A stretch of 64,000 nucleotides of DNA from Prevotella melaninogenica (GTDB taxonomy: Bacteria; Bacteroidota; Bacteroidia; Bacteroidales; Bacteroidaceae). Below, piece after piece: positions 55,928 through 64,000 of the stretch (positions within the stretch are counted from its first letter, which is position 1; every line of letters begins with the position of its first letter). The notes below the pieces were generated by a model, which made no database searches, was not told the DNA's origin, and saw only the letters and a program-made list of their open reading frames with translations. The DNA is taken from assembly GCF_013267595.1 (NCBI RefSeq), contig NZ_CP054010.1, forward strand, positions 868,001 through 932,000. Reading direction: 5' to 3'. The position numbers and the translations under genes were made by a program.

Positions 55928-58315
55928 TTAAAACTCCACCGTCACCCTACCATTTATCTGTCGTCCAGTGAGGTAGTTTGGAACGGCATATTGCTGTCCG
56001 GCGATGTCTGTCACCCAATAATACGAGTTGACGTTATTGATACCAAAGAGGTTCAGACAGTCCAAACCGAGCCAGATATTCTTAAAGATTGTGTTGCGAT
56101 GACCGTCGTTATTGTCTAATAGGCGATAGCTCATACCGATGTCGGCACGCTTGTAAGCTGGCGCGCGGAAGGTGTTATTCTCCAATTCCTGATGTGGAGC
56201 AGAGAATGGCAAACCGTCTGCATAAGCCAATTTCAGCGACATACGCCAACGTGTTGTACCTGGGAAGAAGTCCGTGAAATAGAGGTTGAGCGCATAACGT
56301 TGGTCGGTTGGGAGCGGAATACGCTTACCATTCAACTTCATACTCGTGTTCATCACACTCAGCGTCAGCCATGAGTCAGCACCCGGAACGAACTCACCGA
56401 AGAGTTTAAGGTCGAGACCCGTTGCGTGTCCTGTGGCTGTGTTCTCACCGTAATACGTCACCTTCACATTGTCAACTGAGTAAGGAACGAGGTGTGAAAG
56501 TGCCTTATAATAAGCCTCCGCAGTGAACTTAAACGGACGACCTAACATCTCAAAGCGATAGGTCATACCTGCCAATGCGTGGATAGACTGCTGTGCGCGA
56601 ATCTTTTGATTGAGCGTTGCGTAGGTGACACCATTGACGATTGACGTATCGCGAAGTTCCTTATAGAATGGTGCCTGATAGTAGATACCACCTGCAATGC
56701 GGAAACTAAGGTTACGATTTCTACCCGGTGTGATGGTCAGCGATGCACGTGGAGAGAACAGGCTCTCGCCATTGAAGTCCCAATGTGCAAAGCGAACGCC
56801 ATAATTCAAGGTGAAGAGGGTAGGAACAGTGTCACGTGTCTGGAAGTTCCATGTGTCCTGCAAGTAGCTTTCAAAGCGTTTCGCCTTGAGTTCGTTACGA
56901 GCGCGAAGCGAGTAAATCATCTTCAAGTCACGCCCCGTATGCGGAACGTTATAACCCGCTGAATCACGGTATTCGTATTCGGCAGAGTTCTCCTTGATAC
57001 GCTCAAGTTTATAGGTCACTGCGCCCTCAATCTTGTGTTTGCCAGCCCGATGCTGCATCATCAGCTTCAAACTCTTCACGTCAGCGTTGAGATAGTCGCG
57101 AGAATGCTGCATATACGTACCCACACCGAGGTTTTCCGACGTCTCCGTCTGTGTCAGCCAGTACTGTCCTTGAATGTCATAACGCTCCTGCTCCTTCGTT
57201 GTGAAAGCCGATGCAAGGAGCGAGAGGTCTGTGCGAGAACTCAAATGGCGTGTGATAGCCAACGAACCGAAGAAAGTTCGGAAGAGGTCTTTCTCCTGTC
57301 CATCGAAGTAGACACGGAACTTCTTCACGTTCTGCAGCGTTCCGAAGTTTGTCTCACGGTCTTCTGGCTCGAAGTTATAATGGTTGTCAGAGATGTTTCC
57401 GATGAAGTCTACCTGCCAACGTTTGTTGGGTTGCCATGAGAGATAAGTCTGATAATCAAGGAATGACGGACGATATTCGCCCTTTGTCTGGAGTGATCCG
57501 AGGAGGTAACGATTGGTTTTATAACGCACACCATTGGTCCATGTCAACTTCTTCGTAGCCAATCCGAGGTAGGCACTGGCACCTAAAAGGGAGGCAGAGA
57601 CGGATGCTTCCGTCTTCTTCGGGCGTTTATAGGTGATGTCCAAAGCAGAACTCATCTTGTCACCATATTTCGCTTCGAATCCACCGGTTGAGAAACCAAC
57701 ACTCTCTACCATGTCGGGATTGATAATAGAGAGTCCTTCTTGCTGTCCGCTTCGCACAAGGAAGGGACGGAACACTTCTATGTTATTGATATACACAGAG
57801 TTCTCATCGAAGGTACCACCACGAACGTTATATTGTGAAGATAGCTCCGAGTGGGTTGAAACACCCGCCTGAGTCTGTACCATTTCTTCGACAGCATTGC
57901 CCGACGTAGAGGGTCCTTGTTTAGTTTTTTGAATATCCAATTCTTCCGTTGTTCCGTGCTGTTTGGCTTTGCCCTGCACTACAACCTCCTCCAATGCGTT
58001 GTCGTCAGCAAGCTGAATGAGTAGTGTCTGCTTTCCCTTTGGGCGCACAAGAATCCTCGTCTTGGTCTTGTAACCAATCATAGAGAAGCGCACTTTCACG
58101 GAGTCTTCACTCTGCAACTGCATATTGAACTCGCCTTTTAGGTTGGTCATCGACAGTTTTCCTTGCGTAACAACCATGACAGAAGCCAACTCGATAGGGT
58201 TGCCTTCCTTGTCGGAAACCTTCCCTTGAAGGGTGAATGATTGTGCCAGTGCCAGCTGCGCTGTCACCATGAACAATAGTAGTAATATGTATTTCTGAAT
58301 ATCCTTACGTTTCAT
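55928..58315 (-). CDS. TonB-dependent outer-membrane receptor
   Basis: 795 residues; signal (YILLLLFMVTAQLALAQ). Regulatory-like domain (FTLQGKVSDKEGNPIELASVMV .. FSMIGYKTKTR), TonB box region NALEEVVVQGKAKQHG, plug (GVSTHSELSSQYNVRGGTFDENSVYINNIEVFRPFLVRSG) and a barrel ending GRVTVEF. Neither a SusD nor a DUF4249 partner is next to it; it is transcribed alone, divergently from the ATPase gene. The plug pattern is typical for receptors of small chelates or peptides, but the substrate is not deducible. ATG 58315 gives a clean signal peptide. Confidence 0.92.
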   Translation of the reverse strand: MKRKDIQKYILLLLFMVTAQLALAQSFTLQGKVSDKEGNPIELASVMVVTQGKLSMTNLKGEFNMQLQSEDSVKVRFSMIGYKTKTRILVRPKGKQTLLIQLADDNALEEVVVQGKAKQHGTTEELDIQKTKQGPSTSGNAVEEMVQTQAGVSTHSELSSQYNVRGGTFDENSVYINNIEVFRPFLVRSGQQEGLSIINPDMVESVGFSTGGFEAKYGDKMSSALDITYKRPKKTEASVSASLLGASAYLGLATKKLTWTNGVRYKTNRYLLGSLQTKGEYRPSFLDYQTYLSWQPNKRWQVDFIGNISDNHYNFEPEDRETNFGTLQNVKKFRVYFDGQEKDLFRTFFGSLAITRHLSSRTDLSLLASAFTTKEQERYDIQGQYWLTQTETSENLGVGTYMQHSRDYLNADVKSLKLMMQHRAGKHKIEGAVTYKLERIKENSAEYEYRDSAGYNVPHTGRDLKMIYSLRARNELKAKRFESYLQDTWNFQTRDTVPTLFTLNYGVRFAHWDFNGESLFSPRASLTITPGRNRNLSFRIAGGIYYQAPFYKELRDTSIVNGVTYATLNQKIRAQQSIHALAGMTYRFEMLGRPFKFTAEAYYKALSHLVPYSVDNVKVTYYGENTATGHATGLDLKLFGEFVPGADSWLTLSVMNTSMKLNGKRIPLPTDQRYALNLYFTDFFPGTTRWRMSLKLAYADGLPFSAPHQELENNTFRAPAYKRADIGMSYRLLDNNDGHRNTIFKNIWLGLDCLNLFGINNVNSYYWVTDIAGQQYAVPNYLTGRQINGRVTVEF

Positions 58316-58660
58316 ACATTATATAACGACTCTTTCACGAGTTTATTGTAAGTATCTTGCGAAATAGAATGTATGTAAATATTATTAAGTATAGACTTTC
58401 AGGATACTTTTTCCTTCAGTGGTATTCAAAACCCAACTTTGAAAAAACATTCATAATATGATAAATTCCTCCGAAAGAAGTTATATTCTCGTTTTTAATT
58501 GCTACCTTTGTCATGTTAGATTTTTGTTTATTTGTTAAATTTGTATTACCACGATAGGTGAAAATTCTGACATCTCCAAGTGTTTTGAGAACTTTGTTTG
58601 TCAGGCACTTGTATTTCCTAAATGATTTTACGCTGCGGAATTAAGGTATAATAGAATAAC
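58316..58660. other. Divergent intergenic region
   Basis: Holds the leader of the TonB receptor on the left and, on the right, the -7 box at 58503 and the ATPase leader. I see no gene or repeat family here. Confidence 0.5.
58503..58510 (+). promoter_or_regulatory. -7 box of the ATPase/nuclease pair
   Basis: TACCTTTG; the start would be near 58517, leaving a ~144-base leader to ATG 58661. No strong TTG upstream. Confidence 0.5.
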
Positions 58661-59896
58661 ATGGCAACAATTCAGATAAAGAATCTTGGACCAATCAAAG
58701 ATACTGGTTTAATCAATCTAACCGATGTGCTGCTTGTCATCGGTCGCCAAAGTTCTGGTAAGAGCACCTTCATGAAGGTGTTATGCTTCTGCCGTTGGAT
58801 AGAGAAGAAGATAATGACTTCTTTTGATAAAACAATTCAGGCATATACACACAACAAACGTTTTACCAAGGATTTGAAACAATTTTACCGTATTGATGAA
58901 ATATATTTCAAGGAGGACACCGAAATCATTTATGATGGTGATGTGGTTACTATCTCACTGACAGGTGTTAACCAGAATGCTAAAATCAACCGCAAGCAAG
59001 AGGCTTGGGAGGATAGGTATAATTCCAAACTGTCCTATATCCCAGCTGAAAGAAATCTCGTTTCTGCCATTCAGAACATCAATGACACGTATAAAGCAAA
59101 GGAAAGGGATTCCATCTTCAATTTCATACAGGAGTGGTATGAGGCAAAAGATACTTATGGCTCTGACAACAAGTTGACTCTTTCTCTGACAGATGATTTC
59201 AAATATTACAGCGATAAAGGACTTGATTATGTGGTGCTGCCAAACGGCAAGCCTATAACTTCTTTCTATGCTTCAAGCGGTGTCCAGTCAATCATGCCTA
59301 TCGATGTGATGACTGATTATGTTATGGGTGTCGTGGGAAAGGTAGTCAAATTCAGTATGTCGGACTTGATGAACCGTCTCATGGAGTCGTTAAATACGGA
59401 TGTGCGCAATAAAATCGTACATGGTGCCCACGAGGTCACGGAAGAGGAGTTGGCTCCAACCCGTGAGAAGATGAAATACCAGTCGGCACAACTTTTTATA
59501 GAAGAGCCGGAGCAGAACCTCTATCCTGATGCGCAGCGTAAACTTGTGCAGAACATCATACGGCATCTGAAAGCTGTGAAGTCAGTTGGCAAGCATCGTT
59601 CTATGGTGGTACTCACTACACATAGCCCTTATGTGCTGTCAACACTCAATGTCTTGATGGCAGATGCAGCAGCCGTCGAGAAGAAGCCTGGCGACGAAAG
59701 GCTTAAAGACGTGGTTGACGAAAGTACGTTGCTTCCAACAGATGCTTTCTCGGCATATTTCATCAACAAAGATGGTGTGTTCGAGGACATCAAAGATATG
59801 GAGATACCGATGCTCTCTGGTATAGACTTGGATAGTGTTTCTGATTGGGTCGATGAGCATGTGGGTCGTATCAATGAAATATTATACGCAGAATAG
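58661..59896 (+). CDS. AAA15-like ATPase of a putative two-gene defence pair
   Basis: 411 residues, soluble. ABC-type/SMC-like head: Walker A GRQSSGKST at 28-36; YIPAERN at 126-132, a block typical of OLD/AAA15 proteins; signature-like YASSGVQS (~203-209); Walker B LFIEEPEQNLYP at 278-289 with E281/E282; and THSPYVLSTL with H321 as the switch His. There is no TOPRIM domain after it, so it is not an OLD nuclease; the ~80 C-terminal residues (FINKDGVFEDIKDMEIPM) hold no motif I know. Such ATPases are frequent in anti-phage systems, where they drive a partner effector. The next gene starts 2 bases after its stop. Neighbours are a TonB receptor and rpoD. Defence is inferred from family and gene pairing only. 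Confidence 0.85.
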   Translation: MATIQIKNLGPIKDTGLINLTDVLLVIGRQSSGKSTFMKVLCFCRWIEKKIMTSFDKTIQAYTHNKRFTKDLKQFYRIDEIYFKEDTEIIYDGDVVTISLTGVNQNAKINRKQEAWEDRYNSKLSYIPAERNLVSAIQNINDTYKAKERDSIFNFIQEWYEAKDTYGSDNKLTLSLTDDFKYYSDKGLDYVVLPNGKPITSFYASSGVQSIMPIDVMTDYVMGVVGKVVKFSMSDLMNRLMESLNTDVRNKIVHGAHEVTEEELAPTREKMKYQSAQLFIEEPEQNLYPDAQRKLVQNIIRHLKAVKSVGKHRSMVVLTTHSPYVLSTLNVLMADAAAVEKKPGDERLKDVVDESTLLPTDAFSAYFINKDGVFEDIKDMEIPMLSGIDLDSVSDWVDEHVGRINEILYAE

Positions 59897-59898
59897 CC

Positions 59899-60369
59899 AT
59901 GGGGAAAAGTACATACGAGAACTTGACTCTTGCAGGGTATCAGGCTGAACAGCCCCTTGATATCCGTAAAACGGTTGCCACACGAGAGCAAGGGAAGAAA
60001 TACACTCTTGCCATTCAAGGGAATCTGCTTTCTGCGGTCTTTCAAGTTGACGGTTACATCATAAAGACTGGTGTCAAATGTGATAGGTTAGTGATGGTAC
60101 AGACATCGGCAGAGCCTGAGGAGGCATGGACACAGATATTCGTTGAACTGAAAGGGCATGATGCCATTCATGGTATGGAACAGTTGCTTGCAACAGCAAA
60201 GAATCCTACATTCCGCAGCTTTAGCAATCGCCAAAGGAAAGCTCGTCTGGTAGCGACATCATTTCCTACGAACAAGGCGAATCCCAAAGTGGAGAAACTG
60301 AAGATTGAGTTTACCAAACTGAATGTCGATTATAAGAACATTAAATCTGGTCAAACAGACTGTTTGTAA
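59899..60369 (+). CDS. Small partner protein with PD-(D/E)xK-like motif
   Basis: 156 residues, no signal peptide. Around residues 50-85 it reads VDGYIIKTGVKCDRLVM..WTQIFVELKGHD: an acidic D62 on a strand, then E83-x-K85, followed by a helix (AIHGMEQLLAT) with Gln and Asp. This is the spacing of the PD-(D/E)xK nuclease core. The later strand ARLVATSFP and the charged KVEKLKIEFTKLNVDYKN stretch close the fold. It starts 2 bases after the ATPase gene, so the two are co-translated. No family recognised. It is a likely nuclease effector, but the motif alone is weak proof; a non-catalytic adaptor is also possible. Confidence 0.7.
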   Translation: MGKSTYENLTLAGYQAEQPLDIRKTVATREQGKKYTLAIQGNLLSAVFQVDGYIIKTGVKCDRLVMVQTSAEPEEAWTQIFVELKGHDAIHGMEQLLATAKNPTFRSFSNRQRKARLVATSFPTNKANPKVEKLKIEFTKLNVDYKNIKSGQTDCL

Positions 60370-60382
60370 TTAAGGTTTAATG

Positions 60383-60425
60383 AAAAAAAAGTGGATGCGT
60401 CTCCTTTGACACATCCACTTCTATC
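60383..60425 (-). terminator. Terminator of rpoD
   Basis: Stem of 12 pairs with one mismatch (60389-60401 with 60408-60420; arm AAGTGGATG..GTC). On the minus strand a run of eight T follows, ~40 bases beyond the rpoD stop. It may also stop the ATPase pair from the other side, with a poorer T-run. Confidence 0.75.
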
Positions 60426-60456
60426 TCTATAATCGAAATCTTTACTTTTGTCTTTC

Positions 60457-61329
60457 TTAGCCTAAGTACTTCATGAGTACGCGTGCATTCCCGCTCTCAC
60501 GAATCTTCTCGATAGCCTTCTCACGAATCTGGCGAACACGCTCACGGGTAAGACCCATCTCTGTTCCAATCTCCTCCAGACCCTTCTCTTGGCAACCGAT
60601 ACCGAAACACTCGGTGACAATCTTTATCTCACGATCCTTCAAAGTGTTCTGAAGAACGGCACGGAGATCGTCTGACATTGACTCGAAATCAACGCCACGG
60701 TCGGTGCGAGAGTCATCACCTGAAGACAGCATATCACTCATTGAGTTATCGTCGTCATCGCTAAATGGAGCGTCGATACTCATGTGATGGTTGTCTGCAC
60801 TTTGGCTCTGACGGATGCGAGCCTCATCGATACCAGTCAACTCTGCCAACTCATGGATAGAAGGACGACGATTGTGTTGCTGCACAAACTCGTTCGTTAC
60901 CTGATTAATCTTTGAGATAGCACCCACCTGATTCAGCGGAAGACGCACGATACGACTCTGCTCAGCGATAGCCTGCAGAATACTCTGACGAATCCACCAA
61001 ACAGCGTATGAGATAAACTTAAAACCACGAGTCTCATCGAATTTCTCTGCTGCCTTTACCAAACCAATGTTTCCCTCGTCGATAAGGTCGGTGAGAGAGA
61101 GTCCTTGGTGCTGATACTGTTTAGCTACAGAAACGACGAAACGGAGGTTAGCCTTAATCAGTTTCTCCTTCGCACGCTCACCTTTGCGACCGCCTTTGTG
61201 GATTTCCTGTGCCAGCTCAATCTCTTCGTCAACGGTAATCATCGGTTCACGACCAATCTCAACGAGATACTTATCCAGTGCCTCACTTGATCGGTTGGTG
61301 ATACTTTTTGAAATCTTAAGTTGTCTCAT
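60457..61329 (-). CDS. rpoD: Primary sigma factor RpoD (Bacteroidota type)
   Basis: 290 residues, short because region 1.1 is absent, as usual in this phylum. Starts [14 protein letters not shown], a known Bacteroidota RpoD opening. Region 1.2 ([15 protein letters not shown]), region 2 ([17 protein letters not shown] .. [18 protein letters not shown] .. [17 protein letters not shown]), region 3 ([20 protein letters not shown]) and region 4 ([29 protein letters not shown]). It directs RNA polymerase to the TTG/TAnnTTTG promoters described here. Own promoter at 61395-61425, ~60-base leader; own terminator. Confidence 0.96.
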   Translation of the reverse strand: MRQLKISKSITNRSSEALDKYLVEIGREPMITVDEEIELAQEIHKGGRKGERAKEKLIKANLRFVVSVAKQYQHQGLSLTDLIDEGNIGLVKAAEKFDETRGFKFISYAVWWIRQSILQAIAEQSRIVRLPLNQVGAISKINQVTNEFVQQHNRRPSIHELAELTGIDEARIRQSQSADNHHMSIDAPFSDDDDNSMSDMLSSGDDSRTDRGVDFESMSDDLRAVLQNTLKDREIKIVTECFGIGCQEKGLEEIGTEMGLTRERVRQIREKAIEKIRESGNARVLMKYLG

Positions 61330-61394
61330 GAATTGTTTACTATTTCCTCCTAAAAATATAGCTAATTTCCGTTATCCAAAATTGATACGGCGTG

Positions 61395-61425
61395 CAAAGG
61401 TACATATAAATATGTGAATAACCAA
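61395..61425 (-). promoter_or_regulatory. Promoter of rpoD
   Basis: Minus strand TTG (complement of 61423-61425), 20 bases, TACCTTTG (complement of 61395-61402); a perfect Bacteroidota promoter. Confidence 0.75.
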
Positions 61426-62201
61426 ATCCGAACACCTTTGGTTATGTATTTTTATGTTTTTTTATACGATCACACGTCGCAATAGCCTGTTATTGTAGAC
61501 AAAATCAATGTGTAATACGCTAAATCCGTCCGCCTGTAAGTCAATAAACAGTGCCTTGTAATGATTTCTGATGTAAGAGAAAGAATCTTTTTGCCCCCTC
61601 TAACATATGTGCGGACGCCCCGCACATATAGTGTTTATACTTCGCACAATTGGTGCTAAGCATGAATAGGAAATAAATATAGGCACATGGTCTGTTTTGT
61701 CAATTCTTATCAGTAGGGATAAAGGTGCTGATAAAATATGTTGTGATAAAGGAAGTTCATACATATTAAGGCTATAGAGAAGTGTTAAATTATATTCTTT
61801 TGTACTTACAAAGTAATAATTCTGTTACATGACACAGCTTAACAGAATATCAAGGATTTCTTGGCAATGAGATATTTTGACTCAAATCCTTATAACTAAA
61901 AGATAACGTATAGAATGGAAATCATGCTGTAAGGCTGATAATTATACAGAAGAATGAGAATTCTTTATTATTTTATTAATACAAAGAACGAGTTTAAAAT
62001 AAAAATAGTACCTTTACACTCTATTTATTTTATAATGGGAAGTGGTTGGCAAAAAGGAGAGTTGTGTCTAAAGGCTGTGAAAATAATTGCCATGGTTTCA
62101 TAGCTTTAATCTATCATAATGCCTATCTAAACTTTCTCTATTTATGATGAATCTCTAAGATTATAAATATATATGTTAATTAAATAAACGATTATTGATA
62201 T
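61426..62201. other. AT-rich gene-free region ahead of the restriction system
   Basis: Nothing coding is seen. It holds the second family E copy (61609-61665) and a TACCTTTA box (62010-62017) that may start the restriction operon with a ~180-base leader. The sequence turns markedly AT-rich from ~61440 on, as are the genes beyond. Confidence 0.55.
61609..61665. repeat. Family E double hairpin, second copy
   Basis: GTGCGGACGCCCCGCAC (61609-61625), then GTGTT and CGCACAATTGGTGC; same order and spacing as at 14152-14212. Confidence 0.65.
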
Positions 62202-63155
62202 ATGAGTAATAGAAGTAATAATCAAGGTCGAGCTTATGAGTTTATATGTTTGCATTCATTGCATGAAGCTATTGAGGCTATTCGTCCTGCACAGATAATA
62301 CAAAATAGTAGTTATAAGGCAGCTGCTGCGGCATGGGACACATTGAGTGATGCTCAACAAGAAATCTATACGCTTAGTGCTAAATCTACCATTGAAACTA
62401 TATTTGCATTAGAGCCAAACATTGTAGAAGTTGATAATAATAGTTTAGATTTATTCATACAGAGTGATCAGCATGGTAAAGTAGCAGATGTTCGTGATAT
62501 CATTATACAACGTAATAATATTGTATGGGAAATAGGTTTGAGCATCAAACACAATCACATGGCTGTTAAACACAGTCGTCTTTCACGTAAACTTGATTTT
62601 GGAGAGAAATGGTATGGAAAGAAATGTTCTAAAACTTATTGGGATGATATTGAACCTATTTTTACCTTTCTGGAAGCTGAAAAGAAAAAGGGGACATACT
62701 TTTGTGAGTTGAAGTCAAAAGAGGAAGATGTTTATATTCCCTTACTCAAAGCTTTTATGGCAGAAATTAAGAAACAGATAGAAAAGGATAATACTGTTCC
62801 TCGTAAGTTAGTAGCGTACCTGTTAAGTAAATATGATTTCTACAAAGTTATAAGCATTGATAATAAGCGACTAACAACTATACAATCCTTTAATATGTAT
62901 GGCACCTTAAATCTCCCAAGTAAGGAAACTTCCCCTACCCTTAAAGTGCCTATGGTAGAGCTTCCAAAATCGTTACTGTATATTGGCTTAAAACCAAACA
63001 GTAAAACAACTATCATAATGAGTTTTGACGAAGGCTGGCAATTCTCTTTCCGTATTCATAACGCAAAGGATTTGGTAGAACCTTCCTTGAAGTTTGATAT
63101 TCAAATTTTAGGGATGCCAGTAGATGTAAATATAAAGTATAATTGTAAATGGTAA
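62202..63155 (+). CDS. HaeIII-family type II restriction endonuclease
   Basis: 317 residues. Blocks that I recall from HaeIII/NgoPII-type enzymes: SNRSNNQGRAYEF at the start, STIETIFALEP, HGKVADVRDIII, NIVWEIGLSIKHNHMAVKHS then RLSRKLDFGEKWYG, DVYIPLLKAFM, SKYDFYKVISID, and GWQFSFRIHNA..VEPSLKFDIQILGMP near the end. HaeIII cuts GGCC between G and C. The methyltransferase gene, itself M.HaeIII-like, starts 7 bases downstream, so endonuclease precedes methylase and no control protein gene is seen. AT-rich relative to the rest of the window, fitting horizontal gain. Length and layout are complete. Confidence rests on the partner gene and conserved blocks. Confidence 0.88.
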   Translation: MSNRSNNQGRAYEFICLHSLHEAIEAIRPAQIIQNSSYKAAAAAWDTLSDAQQEIYTLSAKSTIETIFALEPNIVEVDNNSLDLFIQSDQHGKVADVRDIIIQRNNIVWEIGLSIKHNHMAVKHSRLSRKLDFGEKWYGKKCSKTYWDDIEPIFTFLEAEKKKGTYFCELKSKEEDVYIPLLKAFMAEIKKQIEKDNTVPRKLVAYLLSKYDFYKVISIDNKRLTTIQSFNMYGTLNLPSKETSPTLKVPMVELPKSLLYIGLKPNSKTTIIMSFDEGWQFSFRIHNAKDLVEPSLKFDIQILGMPVDVNIKYNCKW

Positions 63156-63162
63156 AATATAA

Positions 63163-64000
63163 ATGAGATTGATAAGTCTTTTTTCTGGCGCAGGAGGGCT
63201 TGATAAAGGCTTCCATAATGCTGGCTTCCGTACTATAGTTGCTAACGAGTTTGACAAAAAAATCTGCCCCACATTTAGAGCAAATTTTCCAGATACAAAA
63301 CTTATAGAAGGCGATATTCATGATATTCCTTCTGACGCTTTTCCAATGAATCCAGTAGGTATTATTGGCGGTCCCCCCTGTCAATCATGGAGTGAGGCTG
63401 GGACCTTGAAAGGTATTGAAGATGCTCGAGGACAATTATTTTATGAGTATATCCGTATTCTACGTGATACTCAACCATTGTTTTTTGTAGCAGAGAATGT
63501 TCCTGGTATGCTTGCAAAACGCCATACTGAAGCAGTAAGAGGATTCATGAACCTCTTTAATCAAGCTGGCTATGATGTGAATTTAAAGATGCTCAATGCT
63601 AATGACTTTGACGTTCCTGAGGATCGAAACCGTGTGTTCTATATTGGTTTTCGAAAGGATTTACATATCAATGATTATGAATATCCTCTCCCACAAAAAC
63701 ATAAGCCAACACTTCGGGAAGCTATTTGGGATTTACAAGAGACTGCTATCCCAGCACGTGAGAAGAATCACACAAATGGAGATGCTTGTATAGTTCCTAA
63801 TAACGAATATTTTATAGGAGCATATTCCCCTATCTTTATGTCACGAAATCGTGTACGTTCTTGGGATGAACCTGGCTTTACTGTTCAAGCAAGTGGTCGT
63901 CAATGTCAACTGCATCCACAAGCCCCTAAAATGGAAAAGATAGAAAAAAATCTTCAACGTTTTGTTCCTGGTAAAGAGCATCTTTATCGAAGGATGACTG
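63163..64000 (+). CDS. M.HaeIII-type DNA cytosine-5 methyltransferase, 3' end cut by window edge
   Basis: 279 complete codons are visible. C5-methylase motifs: [11 protein letters not shown] (7-16), [10 protein letters not shown] with catalytic C73, [31 protein letters not shown]. The target recognition part ends [16 protein letters not shown] and then [14 protein letters not shown], the beginning of motif IX, where the window stops. The match to M.HaeIII as I remember it is close throughout, including [24 protein letters not shown] and [19 protein letters not shown]. It should methylate the inner C of GGCC and protect against the endonuclease upstream. Gap to the endonuclease 7 bases. Missing: rest of motif IX and motif X. 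Confidence 0.95.
   Translation, partial: MRLISLFSGAGGLDKGFHNAGFRTIVANEFDKKICPTFRANFPDTKLIEGDIHDIPSDAFPMNPVGIIGGPPCQSWSEAGTLKGIEDARGQLFYEYIRILRDTQPLFFVAENVPGMLAKRHTEAVRGFMNLFNQAGYDVNLKMLNANDFDVPEDRNRVFYIGFRKDLHINDYEYPLPQKHKPTLREAIWDLQETAIPAREKNHTNGDACIVPNNEYFIGAYSPIFMSRNRVRSWDEPGFTVQASGRQCQLHPQAPKMEKIEKNLQRFVPGKEHLYRRMT

Noticed and set aside
58661..59896. OLD-family or PARIS AriA identity for the ATPase
   Set aside because: No TOPRIM domain inside or next door; the partner has an ExK-type motif instead.
61426..62201. A small control (C) protein gene ahead of the endonuclease
   Set aside because: No open frame of fitting size with a helix-turn-helix is seen; only very short ATG frames.
1..64000. 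tRNA, rRNA, integrase or insertion-sequence transposase genes
   Set aside because: None recognised on either strand when reading the sequence and the longer frames.

Overview
This window is from a Bacteroidota genome, most likely an oral Prevotella. The evidence is four: TTG-N19/20-TAnnTTTG promoters, weak Shine-Dalgarno signals, several SusC/SusD (RagA/RagB) pairs, and a short RpoD of the Bacteroidota type. There is no rRNA, tRNA or CRISPR array that I can recognise. Coding density is low, because long intergenic stretches are filled with several families of short repeats.

Region 1 (1-10 kb): the 3' part of a SusD-like gene, an exported M6-type zinc peptidase, a small membrane protein, a KilA-N protein, the ABC-F ribosome factor ettA, and two exported proteins of unknown role (one with WG-type repeats).

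Region 2 (10.9-33.3 kb, all minus strand): a polysaccharide-utilisation-like locus. In transcription order it holds a GH31 enzyme with dockerin and cohesin-like tail, a GH29 alpha-L-fucosidase with a discoidin module, a large unknown exported protein, a TIG/NHL lipoprotein, SusC, SusD, two surface lipoproteins (DUF1735/DUF4361-like and BACON/FN3/discoidin-like), and an M60 metallopeptidase. M60 (O-glycopeptidase family) plus fucosidase plus a GH31 that may be an alpha-GalNAcase points to mucin-type O-glycoproteins as substrate.

Region 3 (34-45.4 kb): rubrerythrin with a clear promoter and terminator, a small exported protein, then a second minus-strand SusC-SusD operon with a zincin-type lipoprotein, a DUF4302 lipoprotein and a BACON lipoprotein, which probably handles peptides or proteins.

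Region 4 (45.8-58.3 kb): an outer-membrane beta-barrel receptor, a PAP2 phosphatase with a barrel-like C-terminus, a TonB-dependent receptor paired with a DUF4249 lipoprotein, and another TonB-dependent receptor.

Region 5 (58.5-64 kb): a two-gene cassette of an AAA15-like ATPase and a small protein with a PD-(D/E)xK-like motif (candidate new defence pair), rpoD, and an AT-rich HaeIII-type restriction-modification system (GGCC) whose methyltransferase runs off the end. GGCC looks scarce in the window.

The intergenic DNA carries at least six repeat families: A, an 8-bp-period RACRAGTN array with a GACAAAGTAACA core; B, a ~22-bp-period GGGCGTC ladder with a long conserved flank; C, C/G-rich palindromes; D, an ACTACGAATT hairpin; E, a GTGCGG hairpin pair; and F, an element with ~35-bp terminal inverted repeats. 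There are also tandem arrays of 25, 49, 82 and 89 bp. These repeats and the ATPase/nuclease pair are the least explained parts of the window.
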